Source: Cryobacterium tagatosivorans (GTDB lineage Bacteria > Actinomycetota > Actinomycetes > Actinomycetales > Microbacteriaceae). From it: a stretch of 64,000 nt of DNA. The translations under genes and the position numbers were made by a program. The notes beneath the pieces were generated by a model. The model saw only the letters and a list, made by a program, of their open reading frames with translations, made no database searches and had not been told where the DNA came from. The DNA lies in NCBI RefSeq assembly GCF_004402215.1, contig NZ_SOEZ01000069.1, positions 1 to 64,000 on the forward strand. Direction: 5' to 3'. This document shows, in pieces, positions 6,654-13,569 of this stretch; the stretch's first letter is position 1; each line of letters begins with the position of its first letter.

Positions 6654-8392
6654 ACCCTGCGGATTGGCGCGGACCACACGAGGCGGGTTCCTTCGCCCGG
6701 GACGCTCGACACGGCCATACGCCCGCCGCAGGCTTTTGCTCGATGTTTGAGGTTGTCGAGGCCGCTGCGCTTGACTGTTCCCGAGAAGCCGTGTCCGTTG
6801 TCGGAGATGAGGAGCTTCACCCGGCCTTGCCCGACCTTCACGGAAACGTCGATCGAGGTTGCCCCGGAGTGGCGCGCGGCATTGCTGAGTCCTTCGGAAA
6901 TGACGGCCAGCAGGTTCTCCGACAGGAGGACTCCGATATCCTCGCTGAGAGGTCCTGAGAGAAGCACGCGCGGAGAGAAAGGAAGCCAGTCCGTCTTGTC
7001 CTTGATGGCACTCAGGATTCGGCTATTCAAGGTCTCTGTTGTGGGGGAGATTCCGCTGAGTGAGTGAATGGTGCGTCTCACTTCGCGAATGGTTCCATCC
7101 AATTCTTCTGTGACCGTCTCGATTCGCTCGAGGGCTCTGACGTCGCTTGTGAAATGACGGATGCCCTGCAGGCTCAGACCGGCCGCAAAGATCCGCTGAA
7201 TAACGACGTCGTGCAGGTCGCGGGCGATCCGGTCACGGTCGCCGAAAACGGCCTGCTGCTCTCTCGCCCGGTTGATCTGGGTCAGTTCGAGCGCCATCGC
7301 CACATGCGCGCCGAACACGGCGCCCATCTCGACGTCGGTCGGACCGAATCCTGAGGATCCGGCGCGCCGGGAGAGCACCAACACCCCACCTCGTCCGCCG
7401 CGACGGTGGACCGCCGCCATCAGCGTTGGGCCCATCGCCGGCCCCTCGTCGCCGGCACCGACGCCCATCCGACTGAAAACGAGTGGAGACTCCCGCAACG
7501 CCATCGCTGCCCCCCGGATTTCCAGTTCGGCCAGAGCGGAGGCACGGATAGCCGCCACGCGGCCAACGAGAGCCGCCGCGCCTGGCCCCGCAGCCGCTAC
7601 GCACGACATCTGGCTGTTCTCCTCCGTCGGGAAACCCAGGAAAGCGAAGTCCGCCCCGGTTTCGAGCATGGCCCGCCGGGCTACGAGATCGAGGCCCTCC
7701 TGGTTTTCGTTATCGACAGAGTCCAGGATCCCTCTGGCCACGTCCACGCCGGCCTCGAGTTGCTTCCTGCGCAGTTCGGACTTCTCGAAAAGACGCGCGT
7801 TCTCGATGGCGACGCCCGCCGCTGCGGCCAGCGCGACCACCAGTTCCTCGTCCTCCGAAGTGAAATCGCCCCCGCCACGCTTTGCGGTGAGGTACAAATT
7901 CCCGAACACAACATCCCGAACGCGGACGGGAACACCCAGAAACGACACCATCGGTGGGTGGTTCGGCGGAAACCCCGCTGCCGCGGGATGCTTACCCAAG
8001 TCGTGCAAGCGGAGCGGTCGTGGCTCGCGGATGAGTAAGCCCAGAACCCCGTGCCCGGTCGGAAGCGGCCCAACGAGCTTCGTCGTTTCAGCGTCGAAAC
8101 CGACCGTGATGAACTGGTCCAGGGAACCGTCATCGCCAATCACACCCAGCGCCCCAAACTCTGCATCCACGAGCTGGCAGGCCATCCTGACCAAACGTTC
8201 CAGCACGACCTCCAGGCTCAGGCCCTCGGCAACGATGGACAGAGCTCCAACTAGACCGCGCATGCGGTCAACGACCGCTGCGAGCTCCTCAGCAGGAGTC
8301 GCCACCCCAGGCAGGAGACCCTCACTCCCCAGGACACGCGTACCCGGCACAGTCTGATCGTGATGCCGATCCATCATGCTCTGGCTCCGCAT
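6650..8392 (-). CDS. GAF-domain sensor histidine kinase (DevS/DosS-like)
   Basis: This 580-residue cytosolic kinase has no membrane segment. GAF domain 1 (about 55-200) contains FPPNHPPM around His145, the place of the proximal haem-ligand histidine in mycobacterial DevS/DosT, followed by SFLGVPVRVRDVVFGNLYLT. GAF 2 spans about 225-370. The HisKA_3 dimerisation helix has RDLHDVVIQR with phospho-acceptor His394, and the HATPase_c domain has the N-box Asn504 (SNAARHSG) and DNGHGF at 531-536. It should autophosphorylate and pass the phosphate to the regulator at 5964. Haem binding, and thus sensing of O2/NO/CO or redox state, is inference from the DevS family. The start is the first of three in-frame ATGs at codons 1, 6 and 7. 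Confidence 0.9.
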   Translation of the reverse strand: MRSQSMMDRHHDQTVPGTRVLGSEGLLPGVATPAEELAAVVDRMRGLVGALSIVAEGLSLEVVLERLVRMACQLVDAEFGALGVIGDDGSLDQFITVGFDAETTKLVGPLPTGHGVLGLLIREPRPLRLHDLGKHPAAAGFPPNHPPMVSFLGVPVRVRDVVFGNLYLTAKRGGGDFTSEDEELVVALAAAAGVAIENARLFEKSELRRKQLEAGVDVARGILDSVDNENQEGLDLVARRAMLETGADFAFLGFPTEENSQMSCVAAAGPGAAALVGRVAAIRASALAELEIRGAAMALRESPLVFSRMGVGAGDEGPAMGPTLMAAVHRRGGRGGVLVLSRRAGSSGFGPTDVEMGAVFGAHVAMALELTQINRAREQQAVFGDRDRIARDLHDVVIQRIFAAGLSLQGIRHFTSDVRALERIETVTEELDGTIREVRRTIHSLSGISPTTETLNSRILSAIKDKTDWLPFSPRVLLSGPLSEDIGVLLSENLLAVISEGLSNAARHSGATSIDVSVKVGQGRVKLLISDNGHGFSGTVKRSGLDNLKHRAKACGGRMAVSSVPGEGTRLVWSAPIRRV

Positions 8393-8952
8393 GCTCGTTA
8401 TCGCTTCGACCAGCGCTTATGCACGGCGGCCACGGTCTGGCTTGCTCTCCCCGCAACCCTCTCATGTGCGAGCCAGAACCTTGCGGCACTTTTGGGTGAT
8501 TTGACACACACCATCTGAAACATTCCACATCAGCGCCTGACTCTCGCCTCCGTCAAGTTGTCCCCGAGACGAACGCAACTCGGAAACATTCGGCGTGACG
8601 GTAAATCCACAGCCCGATCAGCCCGGTACGTCCTGTCCCTGGCTGGCATTACCAGTCGAGAAACGCACATCCGGATGACACCAAGAGGGACTACCCCAAG
8701 TTCAATGGCCTCAACGGGTGAGTAGTTCCAAGCCGCTCTTGAAGGCCACGTTTCTTGTCTCAAACTCAATCGGCGCGAGCTTGCCGATCGGCGCTACCAG
8801 CGCTTCCGCTGGCCTGTCCGCTCGATCGTATAAAGGAGCTCGGACCGGCGCGCTCCTGCTTCGTACGGAGCCCCCAAGCGTCAACACGTTAATCTCACGC
8901 CGCCCCGGAGCTGAGTGAATTGAGAAGTTGGCGTCAACGCCGTGGACAAAAT
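8393..8952. other. Long intergenic region upstream of the sensor kinase
   Basis: About 560 bp with no full-length gene. It contains the kinase promoter region and a possible IS3 OrfB tail at 8711-8800. Short open frames on both strands look non-coding. Confidence 0.4.
8711..8800 (-). pseudogene. Possible IS3-family OrfB C-terminal scrap
   Basis: The minus-strand frame ends IGKLAPIEFETRNVAFKSG and a few residues later a TGA at 8711. The (L)xPIEFE pattern near the end is characteristic of IS3-family OrfB tails. Only about 25 codons match and no upstream domain exists. Eye-level similarity only. Confidence 0.3.
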
Positions 8953-9195
8953 CTAAGTCGGGAAGACTGACGCAAACGATGCGACCGCGGACTCGAAACG
9001 ATCAAACATGAGATGCCGTCGTGGCGCCTCCATGTTCATGACTTCAAAAACAGGACCACGTTTCTCAATGTAACCGAGCACCTTCTCGGGCGACCTTTCA
9101 TTCCGCCGGCGATCGCCCACACGCCACTCATGATCGGACAGATTGCGGACCTCGAGATCTGCCGCTGCGCACGGTTCATGACACTGATTCGACAC
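8953..9195 (-). CDS. Hypothetical small protein, paralogue of the one at 2544
   Basis: GTG 9195, preceded by a strong AAGGAG 5 nt upstream, gives 80 residues. The frame is open further upstream, but this Shine-Dalgarno decides the start. The core (VRNLSDHEWRVGDRR, VLGYIEKRGPVFEVMN, FESAVASFASVFPT) aligns with the 2544-2894 protein and ends where that alignment ends, so this copy probably shows the true family length. No membrane segment or signal is visible. The family is unknown to me; the fold looks like a small alpha/beta protein. Confidence 0.65.
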   Translation of the reverse strand: MSNQCHEPCAAADLEVRNLSDHEWRVGDRRRNERSPEKVLGYIEKRGPVFEVMNMEAPRRHLMFDRFESAVASFASVFPT

Positions 9196-9318
9196 TGAAT
9201 CTCCTTCGTGGTGAGCAATACGGACCGGCGCTGCCTCGACCGGCTCCGATGCCGCTCCCGGCTCCACCTAACATATCCCTCAATCATCACGGCACCCCAG
9301 TTGCCGTGAATACAGCGG

Positions 9319-9552
9319 CTATCCGCTGTCGTCCTGGAAGCTACTGAGCATCGGAGGCCCATCGGCCTGCTTGATGTTCTGATTGACGTGGAACAGGTAT
9401 CCAGAGGCCATCACGACGGCGAGGCGCGCGCAGTTGGCGCCGTGCTTGCCGGTGATCCGACCCAGCACGTCGGCGTCCATGAAGTTGATGCACCCGCCGG
9501 GTTCCGAGAAGGGGCGCAGTGCGGCCTGACGCGAAGCCAAAGCCCACACCAC
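9319..9552 (-). pseudogene. FAD-linked (BBE-type) oxidoreductase tail, deleted internally
   Basis: The minus-strand frame encodes FSEPGGCINFMDADV, HGANCARLAVVMASGYLFHV and NQNIKQ, which is the C-terminal berberine-bridge-enzyme segment of FAD-binding oxidases (usual form: YGANYARL, several residues, then a DPxNLFxxNQNI motif). The four or so residues before LFHVNQNI are missing, and the FAD-binding domain is absent upstream. This is a decayed 3' end of a horizontally acquired oxidase gene, with no credible start. Confidence 0.6.
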
Positions 9553-9600
9553 CCACCCACAGCGCCTTTGAAAAGGGCTCGGCAGGTCAGGCAGCCCGGC

Positions 9601-9909
9601 TCATCCTAGAGTCCGGACATCACTCTCACCGATGGCCAGCAAACCTTGCGAACCGTTCGCTGTCCGAGTCAGTGCAGCCACCCACTGGACATTGATCTCC
9701 GGCGACCTGCTACCGGAGAACCGGAAATACAACGGGATCGCCTCATGCAACCAAATCGCAGATCGACCATCCCCAGCCTCCGGCGCGTTCCGCCAGGAAA
9801 AAACGAAACTCTCCCCACGCCGCAACTTCTGCACAATCACGATTTGCAGATGCGCCAACATCCGGTCATCGAACTCGATCGTAAACTTGTCGTACGTCAA
9901 AGAGCCCAC
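9601..9909 (-). CDS. DUF7882-type small protein of Microbacteriaceae
   Basis: GTG 9909, with GGGAG upstream, gives a 102-residue protein starting MGSLTYDKFTIEFDDRMLAH, then LQIVIVQKLRRGESFVFSWR and GDGRSAIWLHEAIPLYFRFS. Proteins of this family are abundant, often in several copies, in Microbacteriaceae and are frequently mislabelled ATP-dependent DNA ligase; the family is now called DUF7882. The predicted fold is mostly beta with no catalytic motif I can name. It is a useful taxonomic marker for this window. Function is unknown. Confidence 0.8.
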   Translation of the reverse strand: MGSLTYDKFTIEFDDRMLAHLQIVIVQKLRRGESFVFSWRNAPEAGDGRSAIWLHEAIPLYFRFSGSRSPEINVQWVAALTRTANGSQGLLAIGESDVRTLG

Positions 9910-9978
9910 CAGGCAGCGTCTCCCTCATGAAACAATAGGCGGCGCTGAAAATCTCCCCCAGAGCAGCAAAACAAACCT

Positions 9979-10164
9979 TTAGTCTACCCCCGTACCCAAA
10001 CGACCCACCGACGCTTCAGCCGGCAGCCACCGACTCGTGGGGGAGACCACACCGGCGACGACGTAGAACCGGGCCTCATGGTGATTGGCCAGGCCATCAC
10101 CCGAACGCCGCGGCCACACCCGCTCGCCCGGCGCGCTGACATCAAACAGAGGCCGGCTCGACAC
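9979..10164 (-). CDS. Doubtful ORF, perhaps the frameshifted tail of the 10142 gene
   Basis: A 61-codon frame (PLFDVSAPGERVWPRRSGDG, LANHHEARFYVVAGVVSPTS) overlaps the preceding ORF by 23 nt. Its middle loosely resembles the C-terminal half expected of the thioredoxin-like protein encoded just upstream, so it may be the out-of-frame remainder of that gene. No ribosome binding site supports independent translation. Confidence 0.3.
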   Translation of the reverse strand: MSSRPLFDVSAPGERVWPRRSGDGLANHHEARFYVVAGVVSPTSRWLPAEASVGRLGTGVD

Positions 10165-10345
10165 GTGAGCCCTCCTCGGACGATCCCTCGGGAACGGGTA
10201 CCTGCGCCGCCGCAGCCGCTGAAATGACGAGCGTGTATGTGATGACGGTGTCCTGATGACCGGTGGAGTCCAATGCCTCTCGGAGGAGACGACCCGCCTC
10301 TTCCCAGCTGGGGCAATCGTCGATATGCAGAATCTCCGCTTTCAT
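10142..10345 (-). CDS. Truncated thioredoxin-like (alkylmercury-lyase-associated) protein
   Basis: ATG 10345, with GGGAGG 5 nt upstream, opens a 67-codon frame: MKAEILHIDDCPSWEEAGRL, LREALDSTGHQDTVITYTLV. This is the N-terminal half of a small thioredoxin-fold family found in mercury/copper/arsenic islands of actinobacteria, whose usual members run to about 100 residues with a FAGSPT motif. Here that motif is missing and the sequence degenerates after about residue 45. A second copy of the same N-terminal half lies at 10663-10839; csoR sits between them. Probably a non-functional remnant. Confidence 0.5.
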   Translation of the reverse strand: MKAEILHIDDCPSWEEAGRLLREALDSTGHQDTVITYTLVISAAAAAQVPVPEGSSEEGSRVEPASV

Positions 10346-10403
10346 GCGCGCCTCCCGTTCACTTCGCATCCTTGTCTGCGCGTTCACACTCAGAACGGTG
10401 CGA

Positions 10404-10739
10404 CTAGGACCGCACCAGCCGCGCGACAGCGGCCGAGGCCTCGCGCATCTTCAAGTCCGCCTCGTAACCGCCGGCCGCGGCCGCATTCACGACGCAGTGG
10501 TTCAGGTGCTCGTCGAGCACCCCCAGAGCCACCGACTGGAGGGCACTGGTCATCGCGGAGATCTGGGTCAGGATGTCGATGCAGTACTTCTCATCAGACA
10601 CCATGCCCTGCAGACCCCGGGCCTGCCCCTCGATGCGGCGCAGGCGCTTGAGGTAATCATCCTTATTCGAGATGTACCCGTGCGGGCCGACATGCGTCTT
10701 CCTGGGTTCGAAGCGTTGTGGTGATGATGGTGGCATCAT
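10404..10739 (-). CDS. csoR: CsoR-family copper-sensing repressor
   Basis: This 111-residue protein has the CsoR/RcnR core HGYISNKDDYLKRLRRIEGQ. The Cu(I) ligand set C-H-C is present: Cys in DEKYCIDILTQ, then His and Cys in EHLNHCVV. Apo-CsoR is a tetrameric helical repressor that leaves DNA on Cu(I) binding. No copper ATPase or chaperone gene is intact nearby, so its targets are elsewhere or lost. The only in-frame starts (ATGATG at 10739) lie inside the upstream thioredoxin-like gene in another frame, and the N-terminal 17 residues are not CsoR-like. A deletion may have fused the two genes. Confidence 0.85.
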   Translation of the reverse strand: MMPPSSPQRFEPRKTHVGPHGYISNKDDYLKRLRRIEGQARGLQGMVSDEKYCIDILTQISAMTSALQSVALGVLDEHLNHCVVNAAAAGGYEADLKMREASAAVARLVRS

Positions 10740-10839
10740 CGTGCCCGGTGGCTGCCAGGGCGGTACGCAAGCGGAGGGAGGCTTCCTCCCAGTTCGCGCA
10801 GTCCTCGATATGCAGGATCTCCACCCTCATCCGGGTCAT
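10663..10839 (-). pseudogene. Thioredoxin-like protein, 3'-truncated by junction with csoR
   Basis: ATG 10839 overlaps the stop of the upstream lipoprotein gene (TGATG), suggesting translational coupling. The frame gives MRVEILHIEDCANWEEASLR, then LRTALAATGHDD and TTLRTQEDA, the N-terminal half of the same family as 10142-10345. Directly after RTQEDA the expected middle (FAGSPT region) is replaced by CRPARVHLE and a stop, while the csoR frame takes over. I infer that a deletion joined this gene to csoR. It is unlikely to be functional. Confidence 0.55.
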
Positions 10840-11780
10840 CAGTTCAGCACCAGGTCGCGCCACGTCTTGCCGAGGTCATGGCTGGCCATGATCCCTCGAC
10901 CGTTGGCCACAAGGAGTCGAGACGTTGGCGTTGCGGCGTAAGTGAGAGCTTCGGTCTCCCCCTCAATGGTGCCGGTGGATGTCCACGGCTCGGTACCCGA
11001 TTGGACCCAAACGGTTCCGTCGACAGTTACTCCGATCAGCCCGCCGGCCGTGTGGTCGAGCGAATCCAGCAGGTACAGGGGCGGCGCGCCCGGGACAAGG
11101 GTGAATGTGTGAGCGCTGTCGGTGCTGACCGCCAATCCGTCGGCGGTGGTGGCGTAGACGGTGCTCGGCGTCGTCGGGTCGGCGCTCAGATCTCGCAGGG
11201 CGAGGCTGGCACCGGCGGCCCATGTGCTTCCGCCGTCCTGGCTGATCGAGACGGTGCCGGCTGACTCGTCGTACCCATAGATGCGGGTTGTGTTGCCGTC
11301 CTGGGTCAGGGCAAGGTCGTGGAAGTCGGTTTGCCCGCGCAAAGAGATCGTTTCCCAGGTGGCGGCGTTGTCGGTGCTGGTGATCAGTCCGAGATTTGGT
11401 GGGCTCAAAGCCGGTTCTTCGGCCGGGTCCGGATGCCCGGACCCGAACATCGTGTCCCCGCTCATCGTGAAACCCATCGTGTCCTGTGCTCGCCCGGCGA
11501 TGGGACCCTCGAGGTCGCTGGCGCGCACCGTGTCGGCATCCAGGGCTGGGAGTTCGAAGACCCCCGCATGGGTTGCGGCGAATGCGGCGCCGGTGGCCGG
11601 GTTGATGCCAATCCCGTGGACGTGGCCGAACGCATGAGCGCTGCCGGCCGCAGGTTCCTGCCCGCCATCAGTCGGGACAGAGCATCCAGTGATTGTGGTC
11701 GCCACCGCAACTGACGTAAACACAGCCGCCCAGGACCTCGGTGTGTTGCGTGTGATTTTTTCGTTGCTGGCGGTGACCAT
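10839..11780 (-). CDS. Lipoprotein of the F510_1955 glycosylhydrolase-like family
   Basis: From ATG 11780 the protein has 313 residues. It begins with a lipoprotein signal: a basic N-terminus, hydrophobic stretch (WAAVFTSVAVATTITG) and lipobox Cys33. The mature part contains HAFGHVHGIGINPATGAAF and repeated BNR/sortilin-like blades (STDNAATWE, SISQDGGSTW, VSTDSAHTF, SHDLGKTW), so it should be a surface-anchored beta-propeller. It matches the family named F510_1955, called glycosylhydrolase although no activity is established. Such genes are common in actinobacterial metal-resistance islands, which fits csoR and the thioredoxin-like genes downstream. The frame is open upstream to 12077, but only this ATG gives a signal peptide. 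Confidence 0.75.
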   Translation of the reverse strand: MVTASNEKITRNTPRSWAAVFTSVAVATTITGCSVPTDGGQEPAAGSAHAFGHVHGIGINPATGAAFAATHAGVFELPALDADTVRASDLEGPIAGRAQDTMGFTMSGDTMFGSGHPDPAEEPALSPPNLGLITSTDNAATWETISLRGQTDFHDLALTQDGNTTRIYGYDESAGTVSISQDGGSTWAAGASLALRDLSADPTTPSTVYATTADGLAVSTDSAHTFTLVPGAPPLYLLDSLDHTAGGLIGVTVDGTVWVQSGTEPWTSTGTIEGETEALTYAATPTSRLLVANGRGIMASHDLGKTWRDLVLN

Positions 11781-11824
11781 TGTGTTCCTTGTCGGCGTAG
11801 AGCGGTGAGGGGCCCAGCTGATAC

Positions 11825-11941
11825 TTAGCAGGAAGTGTCCGCGTCGAGCGCCCGTTCGCCTGTCAGAGCGCTGACCGGCACGGCGCAGATGTCGCCCTTC
11901 CATGATTCCATGCCCGCCTTGATGGCGAACCCGGTAATCAC
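11825..11941 (-). pseudogene. Unidentified coding-like C-terminal tail
   Basis: The minus-strand frame ending at 11825 reads VITGFAIKAGMESWKGDICA, then VPVSALTGERALDADTSC, stop. It looks like the end of a real protein directly upstream of the lipoprotein gene (44-nt gap), but the upstream half is missing and the sequence runs into the lspA fragment in another frame. I do not recognise it. Confidence 0.25.
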
Positions 11942-11979
11942 GAAGCGGCAATCGTGATCGGGTCGGCTCCCGCCGCCGG

Positions 11980-12183
11980 TCAGTCGCCGTTCCGGGACCG
12001 CGGGGAGAGGATGGTTCCGAGGATGCGGACCGCGACTCCGGTGGTGACGAAAACATCGGCGAGGTTGAAGGTGGCAAACCATCCGGTGTGCATGTAGTCC
12101 ACCACGCCGTGCCCGTCGATCCGGTCGATGAAGTTACCGGCGGCTCCGCCGAGCAGCAGCTTCGGTCTATGAGCGTCTATCAC
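11980..12183 (-). pseudogene. Signal peptidase II (lspA) C-terminal fragment
   Basis: The frame encodes GGAAGNFIDRIDGHGVVDYM, then NLADVFVTTGVAVRILGTIL, containing both catalytic-Asp motifs of lipoprotein signal peptidase (GNxxDR and FNxADxxI/V). About 100 N-terminal residues, including the first membrane helices, are missing; the GTG at 12183 is not a native start. lspA copies of this sort are common in mobile metal-resistance clusters. Left as a remnant, it cannot form the four-helix enzyme. Confidence 0.7.
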
Positions 12184-12532
12184 TCCGTGTACGGCACGCT
12201 CGAAGATGTGACCAGAAACGCACCGAAAACCCGTTGGCGTGACCAGAATCGGCCCGTAGTCGTCCGTGCCAGCGCGTAGACTGTCTCCATGAAAACCGCG
12301 GAAATCCGCGGAATTCCGCCCCAGTTGCGGGTGGGCAGTACCGCCGAGACGACTATCAGTTGTTCTTGGTTCGAGTCCAGGTACCCCAGCAAGTTGGCTC
12401 CCGCGAGGGGGCCATTCGTGTTAAAGGAGTTCAGCTCCTGGCCTCAAGCAACACCCCCCACTTTCCTTCGAGATCGTGGGGGGCGAAGCGCACGGCCGAC
12501 GGCCGCGCTCATTAGGACCGCGGCTGGGCCGC
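12184..12532. other. Right boundary of the accessory region
   Basis: No gene. It contains the tRNA-Gln 3'-end copy at 12361-12389 and marks the transition from lower-GC mobile DNA to the high-GC backbone. A run of C/G-rich inverted sequence at 12454-12482 (CCCCCCAC ... GTGGGGGG) could form a hairpin downstream of the leftward operon ending at 12533 and act as its terminator. Confidence 0.45.
12361..12389 (+). other. tRNA-Gln 3'-end fragment, probable attachment site
   Basis: Bases 12365-12381 form a complete T arm (CTTGG, loop TTCGAGT, CCAGG), followed by the 3' acceptor strand TACCCCA and discriminator G, as in actinobacterial tRNA-Gln. No D or anticodon arm exists upstream, so this is not a tRNA gene. 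Tyrosine integrases commonly use a tRNA 3' end as attB and leave such a duplicate at one edge of the element. It coincides with the accessory/backbone boundary. Confidence 0.65.
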
Positions 12533-13555
12533 TCAGCCGTTCGCGATGCGCAGGACGACGCTCCCCTTCTTGCGCCCCGTGTCGACGAAGCGGTGGGCCT
12601 CCACGATGTCGGCCAGGTCGTAGGTCCGGTCGATGACCGCCTGGAGCCGACCAGCCTCGGCGAGCCCGACCAGGAAGGCCAGCGCCTCGGCCGTGTACGC
12701 GACGTTGCCCGCCGTGACCAGCTTTCCGCTCCTCTTGCCGTGCCGGGAGGCCAGCAGGATTCCCTTCAGGTCGGAGATGACGAGCAACAGCGCTCCGCCG
12801 GGGTTGATGCACGCCGCAGCCCGCTCGAACGGAGCAGTGCCAACGCAATCCATGATGGCGTCGTAGGACCGCCCCTCGGTGAGGAAGTCCTCCGTGGTGT
12901 AGTCGATCACCCGGTCTGCGCCGAGCGCGGTGACCAGGTCCCGGTTGGCGCCGCTGCACACGCCAGTGACGTGCGCACCCAGCTCCCTGGCCAGTTGCAC
13001 CGCCGCGGTTCCCACCGCGCCGGATGCGCCGTTGACGAGCACGGTGTCGCCCGGTCTGATGGCGGTCTGGCTGAGGAATCCATGCGCGGTGATTCCCCCG
13101 AACACGAGCGCCACGGCCTCCTCGAAACACATGTTCCGCGGCTTCGCCGTGATCGCGCCGCCCTGCGGAATGCAGACGTACTCGGCGTGGCCGCCGAAGG
13201 CGCTGCCGAGCATCGCGATCACCTCGTCGCCGGGGGCGAACAACGTGACGTTCGCGCCCACGGCCTCCACGACGCCGGCGACGTCCATGCCCAGGATCCG
13301 CTTGCGAGGGCGGAAAACCCCGAGCGAGAGTGCGGCCAGGAGGCCCAGCCCCGCCGGGACCGTGCGCCCCCGGGACCGATGGTCGGCAGCGCTCACAGTG
13401 CTCGCGCAAACCCTGACGAGCACCTCGTCCGGCCCCGGCGCGGGCTTGGGCAGCTCTTCAATGAGCACCACCTCCGGTGCGCCGAACCGGCGATAGACGG
13501 CGGCTTTCATTCGGACATCCTGAGCCTGGGTACGAGTTTCCGGCTGCATGTTCAT
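12533..13555 (-). CDS. NAD(P)-dependent quinone-oxidoreductase-like MDR protein
   Basis: This 340-residue medium-chain dehydrogenase/reductase starts at ATG 13555 with AAAGGAG 6 nt upstream. The N-terminal GroES-like domain (MKAAVYRRFGAPEVVLIEEL, GMDVAGVVEAVGANV) is followed by the Rossmann domain with NGASGAVGTAAVQLARELGA. No zinc-ligand cysteine cluster is visible, as in zeta-crystallin/quinone reductase subfamilies, so it probably reduces quinones or enones with NADPH. It is the last gene of a leftward run (14617, 14325, 13570, 12533) beside a MalT-type regulator. The substrate cannot be told. Confidence 0.85.
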   Translation of the reverse strand: MNMQPETRTQAQDVRMKAAVYRRFGAPEVVLIEELPKPAPGPDEVLVRVCASTVSAADHRSRGRTVPAGLGLLAALSLGVFRPRKRILGMDVAGVVEAVGANVTLFAPGDEVIAMLGSAFGGHAEYVCIPQGGAITAKPRNMCFEEAVALVFGGITAHGFLSQTAIRPGDTVLVNGASGAVGTAAVQLARELGAHVTGVCSGANRDLVTALGADRVIDYTTEDFLTEGRSYDAIMDCVGTAPFERAAACINPGGALLLVISDLKGILLASRHGKRSGKLVTAGNVAYTAEALAFLVGLAEAGRLQAVIDRTYDLADIVEAHRFVDTGRKKGSVVLRIANG

Positions 13556-13569
13556 GGTGACTCCTTTAC

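Noticed and set aside
12180-12392. Minus-strand ORF beginning MLGYLDSNQEQL
   Set aside because: It is the antisense translation of the tRNA-Gln 3'-end fragment plus flanking DNA, a well-known false ORF type.
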